A DNA stretch of 64,000 nucleotides from Arsukibacterium sp. UBA3155. Lineage in GTDB: Bacteria; Pseudomonadota; Gammaproteobacteria; Enterobacterales; Alteromonadaceae. Shown here piece by piece: positions 37,189 through 47,177 of this stretch. The stretch is taken from assembly GCA_002364615.1 (NCBI GenBank), contig DEYP01000025.1:310001-374000 (forward strand), given 5' to 3'. Both the position numbers and the translations under genes were made by a program. The first letter of the stretch is position 1. The number at the start of each line of letters is the position of its first letter. The notes below the pieces were generated by a model. That model had not been told where the DNA came from. It worked only from the letters and a program-made list of their open reading frames with translations, and did not search any database.

Positions 37189-38610
37189 TTACAGTTCTTC
37201 AGTGTTTGTACTTATATTCGCGCCTGCACCTAATGCAACGTGAAGGTCAATACGATTGATAATAAGATCGGTGGTGATATCAATAAGGTTGTTTTGCGCG
37301 GTTAGCAAACGCGCTTGAGCGTCGAGTACCGTGGTATAAGAAACCAGCCCGGCTTGATATTGCTCAAACGACAACTGATTAGCTATCTCAGCATTTTCTT
37401 TGGCGGTATTGGTGGCATCAAAACGGGCCAGCAGGGTGTGTTCGAGTGATATAGCATTTTCGACATCCCGTAGCGTGTTAAACACCGAGTCCAGATAGTC
37501 CGCTTCGAGTGCTTGCAGACGAAGGAATTCAATTTTCTCAAGCGCTTTTAATCTGCCTGCATTGAAAACAGGTGCCGTGATGTTTGTTAACAGTGACCAG
37601 GCGCTTGCGTTAGAAAATAGCGTTGAAAGACTGCCCGAAGAATTTCCTATACCCGCGCTTATACTCAGCGCGGGGAATCGCGCTTTATGGGCCATAGCCA
37701 GCGCCGCGTCTTGAGCAAGTAGCGCCAACCAATCGGCTTGCAACGCGGGTTTGCGTGTGACAACTTGTGACGGAATACCCAAACCCAATTGCGCCTGGGG
37801 CAATTGTATTTCCGCTTTCAAGGCAATGTTACCGCTGGGATAGCGGCCTAAAAGGCGCTCTAATACCCGCTTGTTTTCAAGCAACGTTTGCTGATTGCTG
37901 GCCAACGTTGAAATATCACTATTTAACTCGTTGCGTGCCAGATATACGTCGAGTGACTCATTTAAACCTGCGCGATAACCGCGCTCGATAATATCGAGAT
38001 TTTCACCAGAGTTTTTAACTTGCTGCTCAGCTAATGCCACCCGTTGTTCGGCTCTTGACGCGTTCGCATAGGCAATCAGGACATTTCCGGCCAACTGCAG
38101 TTTTGCTTCCTCTAAACTTGCCTGGGCACTTAAATAGGTAAGCTTTGCCTGACGTTCGGCGTCTGATAGTGCGCCCCAAACATCGATTTCATAGCTTAAA
38201 TTAGCACCCAGAGAAAAGAGCGTATTGATACCGCTACTCTCCCCGCCGCTGTTACTGCGACCCGCACTAAACGTTGTGTTTAACGATGGCCAAAAATCAC
38301 TTTTTGCGATAATCAACTGTTGCTCAGCCAGATAGGTGGTATAGCTTTCACTACGGATATTTTGATTTTTTTGCATTGCCTCACTAACAATTTGTTCGAT
38401 ATAGGTCGACCCGGGATTATGAGTAAAGGTGTTAAGCCATGCCTCATCTACTGAAAAGTGTTTAGAAGGGGTCGTGAAATTAACAGGTAAGTCAGGTATC
38501 TCTTTCTGAGGGCTCAGCGTTGTCGACACACAACTTTGCATAAGCACTGCGATAATACTGATTAACAGTATTTTTAAATAAAAAAAGCGGGTTACAGCAG
38601 GAGAATTCAT
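37189..38610 (-). CDS. TolC-like outer-membrane efflux lipoprotein (NodT family)
   Basis: 473 residues. The signal sequence ends at lipobox LMQSC (Cys about 27), so it is anchored in the outer membrane. Two repeated helical/strand units follow, with NLSYEIDVWGALSDAERQAK and ERGYRAGLNESLDVYLAR typical of the family, and the second repeat has YQAGLVSYTTVLDAQARLLT. It forms the exit channel of the tripartite pump encoded by the next two genes. It is first in the operon. No regulator is adjacent; the divergent neighbour is a ChaC-like gene. Confidence 0.93.
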   Translation of the reverse strand: MNSPAVTRFFYLKILLISIIAVLMQSCVSTTLSPQKEIPDLPVNFTTPSKHFSVDEAWLNTFTHNPGSTYIEQIVSEAMQKNQNIRSESYTTYLAEQQLIIAKSDFWPSLNTTFSAGRSNSGGESSGINTLFSLGANLSYEIDVWGALSDAERQAKLTYLSAQASLEEAKLQLAGNVLIAYANASRAEQRVALAEQQVKNSGENLDIIERGYRAGLNESLDVYLARNELNSDISTLASNQQTLLENKRVLERLLGRYPSGNIALKAEIQLPQAQLGLGIPSQVVTRKPALQADWLALLAQDAALAMAHKARFPALSISAGIGNSSGSLSTLFSNASAWSLLTNITAPVFNAGRLKALEKIEFLRLQALEADYLDSVFNTLRDVENAISLEHTLLARFDATNTAKENAEIANQLSFEQYQAGLVSYTTVLDAQARLLTAQNNLIDITTDLIINRIDLHVALGAGANISTNTEEL

Positions 38611-38818
38611 GTCGATTTCAGTATTGATACGTGAAGCTGTTGACGTTGATATTTACAGTTTACCTGCCACGTTTCTATTGACTATTGCTTTTACACAACC
38701 TTTACGCACTTTAAAAAGTAGATGCCTTAACAATACGCTTTATTTGTCAGGGTATATTGTTACCATGGCTACTTATTTCTAAAACACACTGTTGCCAATA
38801 GTGCCAGTCAGGATAGTT

Positions 38819-39406
38819 ATGTCACATAACACTATTGCCCTGAACAAACAGCGCCAGCCATTGGACCATCTGGAATCGGTCTGGCTGTTTGGTTATGGCT
38901 CATTGATTTACAAAGCTGATTTCCCTTACCTGCAACGCAAACCAGCCTGTATTTATAACTGGCAGCGCCGTTTCTGGCAGGGCTCGCATGATCATCGCGG
39001 CACGCCGCAAGCCCCTGGCCGGGTACTAACGCTGATAGAAGCACCAGGCGAGCGCTGTGCCGGTATGGCGTATCAGGTAACGCCTGATACCTTTGAGCAT
39101 TTAGACCACCGCGAGAAAAACGGTTATTTGCGGGTATTTACTGACTTGCACTGGCTGGATGCGCCTGACCAGAGTGACGCTAATACCTCAGGCTTAGTGT
39201 ATTTAGCCAGCGCCGATAACGAGGCCTATCTTGGCCCGGCCAGTGACGAGGCGATTGCCACCCATATCGCCCGAAGTGCAGGCCCCAGCGGCCCCAATAG
39301 TGAATACTTATTGAAACTAGCGCAGGCCCTGCGTGATATGAACGAGCACGATGCGCATGTGTTTGCGATTGAGCGGGAGCTGTTAAAACTTACTCCAGAG
39401 TGCTAA
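38819..39406 (+). CDS. ChaC-like gamma-glutamylcyclotransferase
   Basis: 195 residues from MSHNTIALNKQ; the AGGAT just upstream supports this ATG over one nine codons earlier. The substrate-binding signature VWLFGYGSLIYK is followed by RRFWQGSHDHRGTPQAPGR and GMAYQVT. The likely catalytic acidic residue is the Glu of DHREKNGY. ChaC proteins cleave glutathione to 5-oxoproline and Cys-Gly in the cytoplasm. It is convergent with the DUF4824 gene, and the two coding regions overlap by 17 bases at their 3' ends. Confidence 0.9.
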   Translation: MSHNTIALNKQRQPLDHLESVWLFGYGSLIYKADFPYLQRKPACIYNWQRRFWQGSHDHRGTPQAPGRVLTLIEAPGERCAGMAYQVTPDTFEHLDHREKNGYLRVFTDLHWLDAPDQSDANTSGLVYLASADNEAYLGPASDEAIATHIARSAGPSGPNSEYLLKLAQALRDMNEHDAHVFAIERELLKLTPEC

Positions 39407-40223
39407 CCCAGGGCTCATGTAACTTGCCATAGTGAATCGTCGACCGTAGAGGCTCGCTTTCCATATCACCATTATTATCTGGCAATGCTTGCGTTAAATA
39501 CTTCGGTACATAAAGCGATTCTACCGCCAGCTTGTTCACGATAATTTCCGTGGGGTTAAGCTGTTTCGCATCAGTGCACCGGCTATAACCTGCTTGTATT
39601 AGGGCCGGCACAATAAGCAGCCTGCTGTCCGCTGTGGTTGGGCGGCTGGCCAACGCTGTTTGCAATAACTGAGGCTTGGCTGCCGCGTCAATAACATACA
39701 GCCGGGTAGCCCGTTCATTTGCTGTTTGCAGTAACTCTACCGCTCGTTGCTGCTGTTCAAGTTGCTTGTCGGCTTTAAGCTCAGGGTTTTCCTGGTGCAT
39801 TAACGCGTAATATTGCTCTGCTTTAGTCTGGTAATCAGCGTAGCTTTGACCATTAAATTCCAGCAGCACCCATGCCTGTTGCTGCTGCCGCCGGTAACGG
39901 TCTTGCTGACATGGCGCAAACTGAAAACTGGCAAAGTGAGTATCGTTAAGAGAAATAGTCCGGTTAGTATGCCGGTATTGATATTGCCATTCATCACTAA
40001 TCGGCTCAGGATTTGGCGTGGTCCATTTCAGGCTGATACGTCTACCGGAATTTTCGCCGGCAAAACCATATTGGTAAGGCAAGCGTAATTCCCGCTCGGA
40101 TAAAACCAGCTCAGCCTTGGTAGCGCTGCGATTAATTAACACTTTGCCAAGTGTCACGCCATTAACCAACACCACCACAGCAACGGCGAACCATAACAAT
40201 TTTTGTGAGATTGGGTTAGCCAT
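39390..40223 (-). CDS. DUF4824 family protein
   Basis: 277 residues with one N-terminal transmembrane anchor (about 10-27) and a periplasmic remainder. LSERELRLPYQYGFAGENSG and the ISLKWTTP stretch are typical of DUF4824, as I remember that family. A Gln-rich helical part (about 150-180) follows. Function is unknown. Its start overlaps the stop of the upstream membrane gene by 8 bases, a pairing found in related genomes with DUF2157-like proteins. It probably forms an envelope complex with that protein. Confidence 0.7.
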   Translation of the reverse strand: MANPISQKLLWFAVAVVVLVNGVTLGKVLINRSATKAELVLSERELRLPYQYGFAGENSGRRISLKWTTPNPEPISDEWQYQYRHTNRTISLNDTHFASFQFAPCQQDRYRRQQQQAWVLLEFNGQSYADYQTKAEQYYALMHQENPELKADKQLEQQQRAVELLQTANERATRLYVIDAAAKPQLLQTALASRPTTADSRLLIVPALIQAGYSRCTDAKQLNPTEIIVNKLAVESLYVPKYLTQALPDNNGDMESEPLRSTIHYGKLHEPWVSTLE

Positions 40224-41319
40224 GTTGCCCTGCCTTGCTCTGCTGAGTAGCGCGAAAACGGTTAAACATAGTTAGGGCTAAAATCGCTGTCAGGCCGATT
40301 AATAAGAAAAATACGTATTTGGGTAGCCAATCCCACCACCAGTCAAAAAACTTGGTATATAAAAACAAGGCAAAGAACACATTGCCGGTTAACATCAATT
40401 TGCTGGCATGAATACGCATACCATACAGCACCAACAGCGCGCTGCCAGCAAACCCGACTACCTGATAAGCGCTTTCAATTAAACCGGTTGACCAGGGTAA
40501 ATAACTGGCGCTGCCCCAGTTGGCTAACACCAACACCGCAATAAAAAATACCACAGCGGACAACGTCTGATAAATAGTAACGAAGCCATCAAACCGCGGC
40601 TGTTTAAGCAACATTGGTACCAAAAAGAACATGGCACTGGCCAATAGAAAATGCTCGGGATGCTCGCCGGCGTTAACCCAATAACTGCCCATCCAGCTGC
40701 CAAACTGCGCGCCAATAAACAGTAAACTACAGAGTATTGCTGCCACCAGTAATAACCGGACATGCAGCAGATACGCCAGCACAAAACCATACAATGCAAA
40801 AACCGCGAAAGCGTTGGCCGAAGGCGTGATATTAAAAATACTGCCAAGCATAATAATATTCAGTACCCAGGCGGTAAAAGACACTAACGCAGCCAGTTTT
40901 GCATAATAGCCCGAGGCATCAAAGCGCCGTAGCCATACCGCCAGTGCCAGGGTTAATAATGGCGCAGCTATCAGCAACACGACCTGGTTAGGGGTCGAGA
41001 AGTAGCCCCAGTACTGAAAAAACAGAAAAAACAAACTGGCAGCAAGCGCGGTAGCGCCAAGAAAAGAGACAATTTGCATACCCAGCGACAAATGGCGGGC
41101 CTGGTCAGTTAAATCGATATTCAGCTCTTGTTGCAACTGCTGTAGCAAACCATGGTGATAGTCGCGAACTTTGGCGACTTGATCATCTGACAATGACAAC
41201 ACGCCTTGTTCGGCTAATAGTTGCTGCTCAGCACGAAATGCCAGTACCTGATCGGCTCTGGCCTGCGCCTGGGTTTTATTAAGGGGGGAAGTTGTGGTCA
41301 CGCTTTTCGTTTCATCCAT
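40216..41319 (-). CDS. DUF2157-like polytopic membrane protein
   Basis: 367 residues: a soluble N-terminal helical region (about 1-85, containing GVLSLSDDQVAKVRDYHHG) followed by roughly ten transmembrane helices. The organisation resembles DUF2157 or DUF4401 proteins, whose function is unknown. The gene starts the two-gene operon with the DUF4824 protein. The N-terminus is cytoplasmic by charge distribution. Confidence 0.7.
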   Translation of the reverse strand: MDETKSVTTTSPLNKTQAQARADQVLAFRAEQQLLAEQGVLSLSDDQVAKVRDYHHGLLQQLQQELNIDLTDQARHLSLGMQIVSFLGATALAASLFFLFFQYWGYFSTPNQVVLLIAAPLLTLALAVWLRRFDASGYYAKLAALVSFTAWVLNIIMLGSIFNITPSANAFAVFALYGFVLAYLLHVRLLLVAAILCSLLFIGAQFGSWMGSYWVNAGEHPEHFLLASAMFFLVPMLLKQPRFDGFVTIYQTLSAVVFFIAVLVLANWGSASYLPWSTGLIESAYQVVGFAGSALLVLYGMRIHASKLMLTGNVFFALFLYTKFFDWWWDWLPKYVFFLLIGLTAILALTMFNRFRATQQSKAGQHG

Positions 41320-41360
41320 GCTGTCAGCGCCTGTTGCAACAGGGTACCTTAAAAATTAAA

Positions 41361-41396
41361 AAACCGGAATTGGCTAAGACAGACCAATTCCGGTTT
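41361..41396 (-). terminator. terminator after the decarboxylase gene
   Basis: A 13-base stem AAACCGGAATTGG / CCAATTCCGGTTT with a 10-base loop is followed on the minus strand by a TTTTAATTTTTAAGG tract. It lies 38 bases past the decarboxylase stop and ahead of the DUF2157-like gene. Confidence 0.85.
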
Positions 41397-41433
41397 TGTA
41401 CTAACATCACCCTAACAGCTTAGCGTATTAGCG

Positions 41434-43689
41434 CTACTCTTTAACCACATCAATAAAGTACTGGCTTTCCCCTGCTACCGTTTGCCGGACCAGACCGTGT
41501 ACGTCGGTCTCAAACCCCGGGAACTGGCCGTTAAAGGCACGGGTAAATTTAAGGTAGTTGATAATAGTGCCGTTGAAACGCTCGCCCGGCACCATTAGCG
41601 GAATACCCGGTGGGTAAGGAGTTACTAACATAGCAGTAACCCGGCCTGCTATATCGTCAATAGACACCCGCTCTATTTCGCGGTGGGCCATTTTGGCCCA
41701 GGCATCTGCCGGGGTCATGGCGGTTTCAATGGTCGAAAGGTACATCTCAGTGGTGACTTTGGCCACGTCAAACTGGCGATATATGTTATGAATTTGCTGA
41801 CATAAATCGCGCAGGCCTACTTTTTCATAGCGTGGGTTTTTGGCTACAAATTCCGGCATAATGCGCCACATTGGCAGGTTCTGATCGTAGTCATCTTTAA
41901 ACTGCTGCAGCTCAGTTACCATTGAGTTCCAGCGACCTTTGGTAATACCAATGGTAAACATAATAAAGAACGAATACAGGCCGGTTTTTTCAATAATAAT
42001 ACCGTGCTCGGCTAAATATTTGCTAACGATAGTGGCGGGTATGCCCTGCTCGTCAAACTGGCCCAGCATATTCAGGCCCGGGGTAATAATAGTGGCTTTA
42101 ATCGGGTCGAGAATATTAAAGCCCGACTCTATTGGTCCAAAGCCGTGCCAGCTATCCGTAGCGTGCAGTACCCAGTTATCACGCTCACCTATGCCCTCTT
42201 CCGGCAAATGCTCGGGGCCCCAGACTTTAAACCACCAGTCATCATCGCCAAACTCGGCATCAACTTTGCGCATCGCCCGGCGAAAATCCATGGCTTCAAA
42301 TAAACTTTCTTCCACAAGAGAAGTGCCACCTGGTGCTTCCATCATCGCGGCAGCAACATCGCAGCTGGCGATAATGGCGTACTGCGGGCTGGTAGAACTG
42401 TGCATTAAATACGACTCGTTAAAGCGATGGGTATCCAGGCTTCTGTTAGTGGCGTTTTGCACCAGAATTTGTGAGGCCTGCGATAAGCCGGCCAGTAATT
42501 TGTGGGTCGACTGGGTCGCGAATACCAGGGTTTCATCTGAGCGCGGCCGGTCTTTACCTATCGCATGCATATTTTTATAAAAATCATGGAAGCTGGCGTG
42601 CGGTAACCAGGCTTCATCAAAATGCAGGGTGTCGATGGTCGAGCCCAGTTCCTGCTTAATTTCTTCCACGTTATACAAAATACCGTCGTAGGTACTTTGG
42701 GTAATGGTTAAAATACGCGGCTTTTTATTCTTGGCATTGCGGGCAAACGGGTTAGCTTCAATTTTTTTAGCTATCGCTTCTGGTGAAAACTCACTCTTAG
42801 GAATGGGGCCAATAATGCCGTAATGGTTGCGGGTTGGCATTAAAAATACCGGAATAGCACCGGTCATAATAATCGAATGTAATATCGATTTATGGCAGTT
42901 GCGGTCTACCACCACGATATCGCCCGGCGCAACCACAGAGTGCCAAACCATTTTATTCGAGGTAGAGGTACCATTGGTCACAAAAAACAGATGGTCAGCA
43001 TTAAAAATACGGGCGGCATTTTGTTCGCTTTGCGCTACCGGGCCGGTATGATCCAGCAACTGGCCTAATTCATCTACCGAATTACAGACATCGGCCCGTA
43101 ACATGTTTTCGCCAAAAAACTGGTGAAACATCTGGCCAACCGGACTTTTTAAAAATGCTACACCGCCTGAGTGTCCTGGACAATGCCAGGAATAAGAGCC
43201 GTCGGAGGCGTAATCCATTAACGCATTAAAAAACGGCGGCGCTAAAGCATCTAAGTATTTTTGCGCTTCGCGGATAATATGCCGGGCAACAAATTCCGGC
43301 GTATCTTCGAACATATGAATAAAGCCGTGCAGCTCTCGCAGCACGTCATTAGGAATATGCCGGCTGGTGCGGGTTTCACCGTATAAGAATATCGGAATAT
43401 CGGCGTTACGTTTTCGCACTTCTTTGACAAAAGCTCTGAGCTCAGTCAGCGCGGTAACAACATCAGCATCGCTGCCGCTGCCAAACTCTTCGTCATCTAT
43501 TGATAAAATAAAGCACGACGCACGGCTGGCTTGCTGTGCAAAAGCCGTTAAATCAACATAGCTGGTATAACCGACCACCTCAAAACCATGGCTGCCGATG
43601 GCCTGGGCAAGATCACGAATGCCAGAGCCGGAAATATTTTCTGAACGGAAATCTTCATCAATAACGATAACCGGGAAACGAAACTTCAT
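41434..43689 (-). CDS. Orn/Lys/Arg decarboxylase (lysine/arginine decarboxylase)
   Basis: 751 residues. An N-terminal receiver-like wing domain (about 1-130) precedes the fold-type I PLP domain, with FVTNGTSTSNKMVWHS, DTLHFDEAWLPHASFHDFY and the PLP lysine K397 in ATQSTHKLLAGLSQ, then the C-terminal domain. Length and motifs match the large inducible-type decarboxylases (AdiA, CadA, SpeC, LdcA), and the exact 751-residue length recalls the Pseudomonas lysine decarboxylase. Specificity cannot be decided by eye. It makes cadaverine, agmatine or putrescine and consumes protons. No antiporter lies beside it, so a biosynthetic rather than acid-resistance role is more likely. Confidence 0.9.
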   Translation of the reverse strand: MKFRFPVIVIDEDFRSENISGSGIRDLAQAIGSHGFEVVGYTSYVDLTAFAQQASRASCFILSIDDEEFGSGSDADVVTALTELRAFVKEVRKRNADIPIFLYGETRTSRHIPNDVLRELHGFIHMFEDTPEFVARHIIREAQKYLDALAPPFFNALMDYASDGSYSWHCPGHSGGVAFLKSPVGQMFHQFFGENMLRADVCNSVDELGQLLDHTGPVAQSEQNAARIFNADHLFFVTNGTSTSNKMVWHSVVAPGDIVVVDRNCHKSILHSIIMTGAIPVFLMPTRNHYGIIGPIPKSEFSPEAIAKKIEANPFARNAKNKKPRILTITQSTYDGILYNVEEIKQELGSTIDTLHFDEAWLPHASFHDFYKNMHAIGKDRPRSDETLVFATQSTHKLLAGLSQASQILVQNATNRSLDTHRFNESYLMHSSTSPQYAIIASCDVAAAMMEAPGGTSLVEESLFEAMDFRRAMRKVDAEFGDDDWWFKVWGPEHLPEEGIGERDNWVLHATDSWHGFGPIESGFNILDPIKATIITPGLNMLGQFDEQGIPATIVSKYLAEHGIIIEKTGLYSFFIMFTIGITKGRWNSMVTELQQFKDDYDQNLPMWRIMPEFVAKNPRYEKVGLRDLCQQIHNIYRQFDVAKVTTEMYLSTIETAMTPADAWAKMAHREIERVSIDDIAGRVTAMLVTPYPPGIPLMVPGERFNGTIINYLKFTRAFNGQFPGFETDVHGLVRQTVAGESQYFIDVVKE

Positions 43690-43705
43690 CAGTTAATCCT
43701 TGCTG

Positions 43706-45190
43706 TTAATCTTTTTTGGCGACTTTCTGACGCGCCTTCATTAAACGCTCACGCTTGTATTTTTGTAGCGCCGTCTCGGTATTTTTCTTGGTTGGGGTAA
43801 AGGGGTTCTCCCCTTCCCGGAACTCAACCCGCACCGGTGTGCCCATCATTTGCAGCGCCTTACGATAGTAATTCATTAAATAGCGCTTATAAGAGTCAGG
43901 CAGATCTTTAACCTGATTACCATGAATAACAATAATGGGTGGGTTATAACCACCGGCATGGGCATATTTCAGTTTAACCCGCCGGCCGTGCACCATAGGC
44001 GGCTGGTGATCTTCCTGGGCCATTTTCATAATGCGGGTTAAAAGCGAAGTGCTGACCCGTTTGGTGGCGGAGTCGAACGCTTCTTCAACCGATTCAAACA
44101 AGTTACCTACACCCGAGCCATGCAGCGCCGAGATAAAATGCAACCGGGCAAAGTCGATAAAGCCTAAGCGGCGATCCAGTTCGCGTTTTACTTCATCTTT
44201 AATGCTGTCGTTCAGGCCATCCCATTTATTAACGGCAATAACCAAAGAACGGCCGGCATTAAGCGCAAAACCGAGAATACTTAAATCCTGATCAGAGATC
44301 CCTTGCTGGGCGTCCAGTACCAGCAAGACCACATTGGCCTCTTCTATGGCCTGCAGCGTTTTAATAACCGAAAACTTTTCCACCATGTCGTCAATTTTGC
44401 CACGACGACGCACGCCGGCTGTATCGATTAACGTATAGTTGCGCTCGTTACGCTGCATCGGAATAAATACCGAGTCGCGCGTGGTGCCCGGCATATCAAA
44501 CACCACTACCCGATCTTCGCCTAAAATACGGTTAGTCAGGGTTGATTTACCGACATTAGGCCGGCCAACAATGGCCAGCTTAATATGCTCACTGCGCAGC
44601 CGGGCCGCTTCAGCGTCAGCCTGTTCTTCGGTCAGCGTTTCCAGCGCCGGGCCAGCGTCGGCCTCTCCATCCCCCTCAATGCCTGATTTAATGCTATCAG
44701 CCAGAAAGGGTAATAACGCATGATTTAATAATGACGACACACCCCGCCCGTGCGCCGCGGCGATCGGGTACACTTCGCCAATGCCCAGACTGTAAAAATC
44801 GGCTACCGCAGTATCCGCGTCTAAACCATCGGTTTTGTTGGCGACCAGAAATACCGGTTTTTCCAGACGGCGAATATGATCGGCTATTGCACCGTCACCT
44901 ACGGTAACGCCAGCCCGGGCGTCTACCATAAACAGCACTACATCTGCTTCGTCAATGGCTTTTAACGACTGCTCCGCCATTTCTACTTCAATGCCTTGCT
45001 CGTGGCCATCGATACCACCGGTATCTACCACAATAAACTCCAGCCCTTCGAAATTGACTGAACCATATTTACGATCCCGGGTTAACCCCGGGAAATCTGC
45101 AACCAGAGCGTCACGGGTGCGGGTTAAACGATTAAACAACGTGGATTTGCCAACATTGGCGCGCCCCACCAGGGCCACTACAGGTAACAT
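43706..45190 (-). CDS. der: ribosome-associated GTPase Der
   Basis: 494 residues with two consecutive GTPase domains, the mark of Der/EngA. The first P-loop is GRANVGKS (about 8-15) with the switch region [12 protein letters not shown] and NKTDGLD. The second is GRPNVGKS (about 208-215) with [11 protein letters not shown] and [10 protein letters not shown]-terminal KH-like domain ends in a basic tail ([13 protein letters not shown]). It is needed for 50S subunit maturation. It lies downstream of bamB, with a hairpin between them, as in other gammaproteobacteria. Confidence 0.98.
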   Translation of the reverse strand: MLPVVALVGRANVGKSTLFNRLTRTRDALVADFPGLTRDRKYGSVNFEGLEFIVVDTGGIDGHEQGIEVEMAEQSLKAIDEADVVLFMVDARAGVTVGDGAIADHIRRLEKPVFLVANKTDGLDADTAVADFYSLGIGEVYPIAAAHGRGVSSLLNHALLPFLADSIKSGIEGDGEADAGPALETLTEEQADAEAARLRSEHIKLAIVGRPNVGKSTLTNRILGEDRVVVFDMPGTTRDSVFIPMQRNERNYTLIDTAGVRRRGKIDDMVEKFSVIKTLQAIEEANVVLLVLDAQQGISDQDLSILGFALNAGRSLVIAVNKWDGLNDSIKDEVKRELDRRLGFIDFARLHFISALHGSGVGNLFESVEEAFDSATKRVSTSLLTRIMKMAQEDHQPPMVHGRRVKLKYAHAGGYNPPIIVIHGNQVKDLPDSYKRYLMNYYRKALQMMGTPVRVEFREGENPFTPTKKNTETALQKYKRERLMKARQKVAKKD

Positions 45191-45213
45191 TCAGTCAACC
45201 TCAGAAATAAGAA

Positions 45214-45235
45214 AACAGGCCCATTCAGGCCTGTT
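45214..45235 (-). terminator. hairpin between bamB and der
   Basis: An 8-base stem AACAGGCC / GGCCTGTT with a 6-base loop is followed on the minus strand by TTCTTATTTC. It lies 28 bases after the bamB stop and 23 bases before der, so it probably reduces rather than ends transcription into der. Confidence 0.55.
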
Positions 45236-45262
45236 CCTTCAGTTATATGCCTAGAGTGCCCG

Positions 45263-46438
45263 TTAAGGCACTTGTAATAAGACTAGCTCACCATTGCGGC
45301 TTGTCACTAATATATAGTCTTCGTTTGCTACCGGCTGGTTGTAAAAACCTGAGCCATCCATGCTTTGCCGGGCAACAAAATCACCGGTTTCTCGGTTTAG
45401 CCAATGCAGATTACCTTTATTGTCACCCACCACCAGATAATTTTTATAAACGGTTGGTCCGGTTAAAAAATGCCGCTGCAAGCCCTGCTGGCCCCATATT
45501 TCACTGCCATTTCGTCGATCGACAGCATAAATACCGCCGGTAGAATCTACCAGGTATAACGTAGTGCCTTCGACAGTCATATTACGAAAGCTGGCATAAT
45601 CGCGCTTCCATAACTGACGCCCACTACGCAACTCCATTGCCACTAACTCACCGTTAAAGGCAATAGTGTATAAGGTACCAGCGATCACAATGGGTTTAGC
45701 GTCGACATCAACCAGTCGTGATAAATCAGTACTGCCTTGTGGTGTGGCAATTGCTTCTTCCCACGCCTGATAACCCCGTTCAGCAATCAACACGCCAACC
45801 CGGCCGGTGCCACTACCGTATAATACGCCACCGGCTTCAATAACAGGCTCGCTCAGGCCACGGATGGTCAGCGCAGGCTGCTCGTCTTCGAATATCCAGC
45901 GCTGCTCACCCGTTGCCGGGTCAAGTGCTATCAGATTACCCGCAGTAGTAGCCACTACCACCAAACCCTCTGCAGCAGCCGGGCTGACCAGCACTTCACC
46001 TTTTACCGGCACCCGCCATAACAACTGGCCGTCTTGGGCATTTAACGCAAATACTTCACCGTCTTCGGTACCGAGGTACAATTTATTGTCATAAAAAGTA
46101 ACGCCACCGGCTATCCGGGCGCTATCACTGCTGAAGCGAGAAAACAATGAGCTTGTACCTTCATTGCGTAAATCGAAGCTCCATAAGGTGCGACCATTGT
46201 TCAGGCCTTTCGCTACCACGATGCCGTCACGACTGGCAGCATATACGGTATCGTTTACGATAACTGGCTTTAGCCCCGATTCGTAATGACCGATGCCTTT
46301 ACCCACTTTACTCTGCCAGACTTTTTGCGGTTTAATAGTGTTTTGCACTTCTGGCAGCACCAGCTTTTCTTTACTGGAACAGGCACTTAACGTCAGGGCC
46401 ACTACCGCAACCACTGTTATTTTTCCGAATAATTTCAC
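45263..46438 (-). CDS. bamB: outer-membrane protein assembly factor BamB
   Basis: 391 residues with a lipoprotein signal (lipobox LSACSS) and an eight-bladed PQQ-type propeller. Repeats such as GRTLWSFDL, GQLLWRVPV, GEQRWIFED, GRQLWKRDY and GSEIWGQQG are evenly spaced. It is part of the BAM complex that inserts beta-barrel proteins, anchored at the inner face of the outer membrane. It lies between yfgM and der, 12 bases after yfgM. Confidence 0.97.
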   Translation of the reverse strand: MKLFGKITVVAVVALTLSACSSKEKLVLPEVQNTIKPQKVWQSKVGKGIGHYESGLKPVIVNDTVYAASRDGIVVAKGLNNGRTLWSFDLRNEGTSSLFSRFSSDSARIAGGVTFYDNKLYLGTEDGEVFALNAQDGQLLWRVPVKGEVLVSPAAAEGLVVVATTAGNLIALDPATGEQRWIFEDEQPALTIRGLSEPVIEAGGVLYGSGTGRVGVLIAERGYQAWEEAIATPQGSTDLSRLVDVDAKPIVIAGTLYTIAFNGELVAMELRSGRQLWKRDYASFRNMTVEGTTLYLVDSTGGIYAVDRRNGSEIWGQQGLQRHFLTGPTVYKNYLVVGDNKGNLHWLNRETGDFVARQSMDGSGFYNQPVANEDYILVTSRNGELVLLQVP

Positions 46439-46450
46439 GCCTACCCCTTG

Positions 46451-47080
46451 TTAACTGGCTGTAATATGTGCCAATTCATCCAGTTTTACCTGCAATAATG
46501 GCCGGCTTTGCTCACTGCTGGCCAGCGCCTGCTGATACGCTGCTTTTGCCTGAGCTAATTCGCCGGTTAACTGCAGTACGTCACCTTTTAATTCTGCCTG
46601 CTGGCCCTCAAAGCTTGCTGGTACTGGCAGTGCTAACGTGGTCAAGGCGTCAGCATAGTTACCCTGCTCGCGCTGCACCCGGGCCAGCCGCAATTGGGCA
46701 ATTGCCTGTACCGGGGTATCTTTAGCGTTATTCATTACCCAGCTTAAGTGCTCGGCCGCGGTAGCCAACTGCTGGTTATCAATCGCTTCGCGCGCCGCCA
46801 GTAATGCAGCAAATACCGCATAGCTGGTATCACCCTGCGCATCAATAAACCCTTTCGCGCTGGCCAGCCAATCACTGCCTTCGCTTTGCTGCTGTTCCAG
46901 TAACTGACTGTACTGAGCGGATACCTGCTCGGCCTGCTCACGCTGTTCAGCCTGAAAATAGCGCCAGCCATACAGTCCGGCCAAACCAATTACCACGCCG
47001 CCCAGAATGGCTTTGCCGTAATCGTTCCAAAAGCGCTTAATGGCTTCAACCTGTTGTTCTTCGCTACTGTAAATTTCCAA
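46451..47080 (-). CDS. YfgM family tetratricopeptide protein
   Basis: 209 residues: a short cytoplasmic N-terminus (MEIYSSEEQQVEAIKRFWND), one transmembrane helix (about 23-41, ILGGVVIGLAGLYGWRYF) and a periplasmic TPR-like domain. YfgM works with PpiD at the Sec translocon in chaperoning envelope proteins. The synteny hisS-yfgM-bamB-der is as in E. coli. Confidence 0.94.
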   Translation of the reverse strand: MEIYSSEEQQVEAIKRFWNDYGKAILGGVVIGLAGLYGWRYFQAEQREQAEQVSAQYSQLLEQQQSEGSDWLASAKGFIDAQGDTSYAVFAALLAAREAIDNQQLATAAEHLSWVMNNAKDTPVQAIAQLRLARVQREQGNYADALTTLALPVPASFEGQQAELKGDVLQLTGELAQAKAAYQQALASSEQSRPLLQVKLDELAHITAS

Positions 47081-47177
47081 TTTTACTACTCCGTAATATC
47101 CTGTCTAATCTGTTTAGCCGCTTCCAGGCCTTAGAATTATTGGCCTGCAAGTGATTGTCCAATCTGTTTATTTTAAT

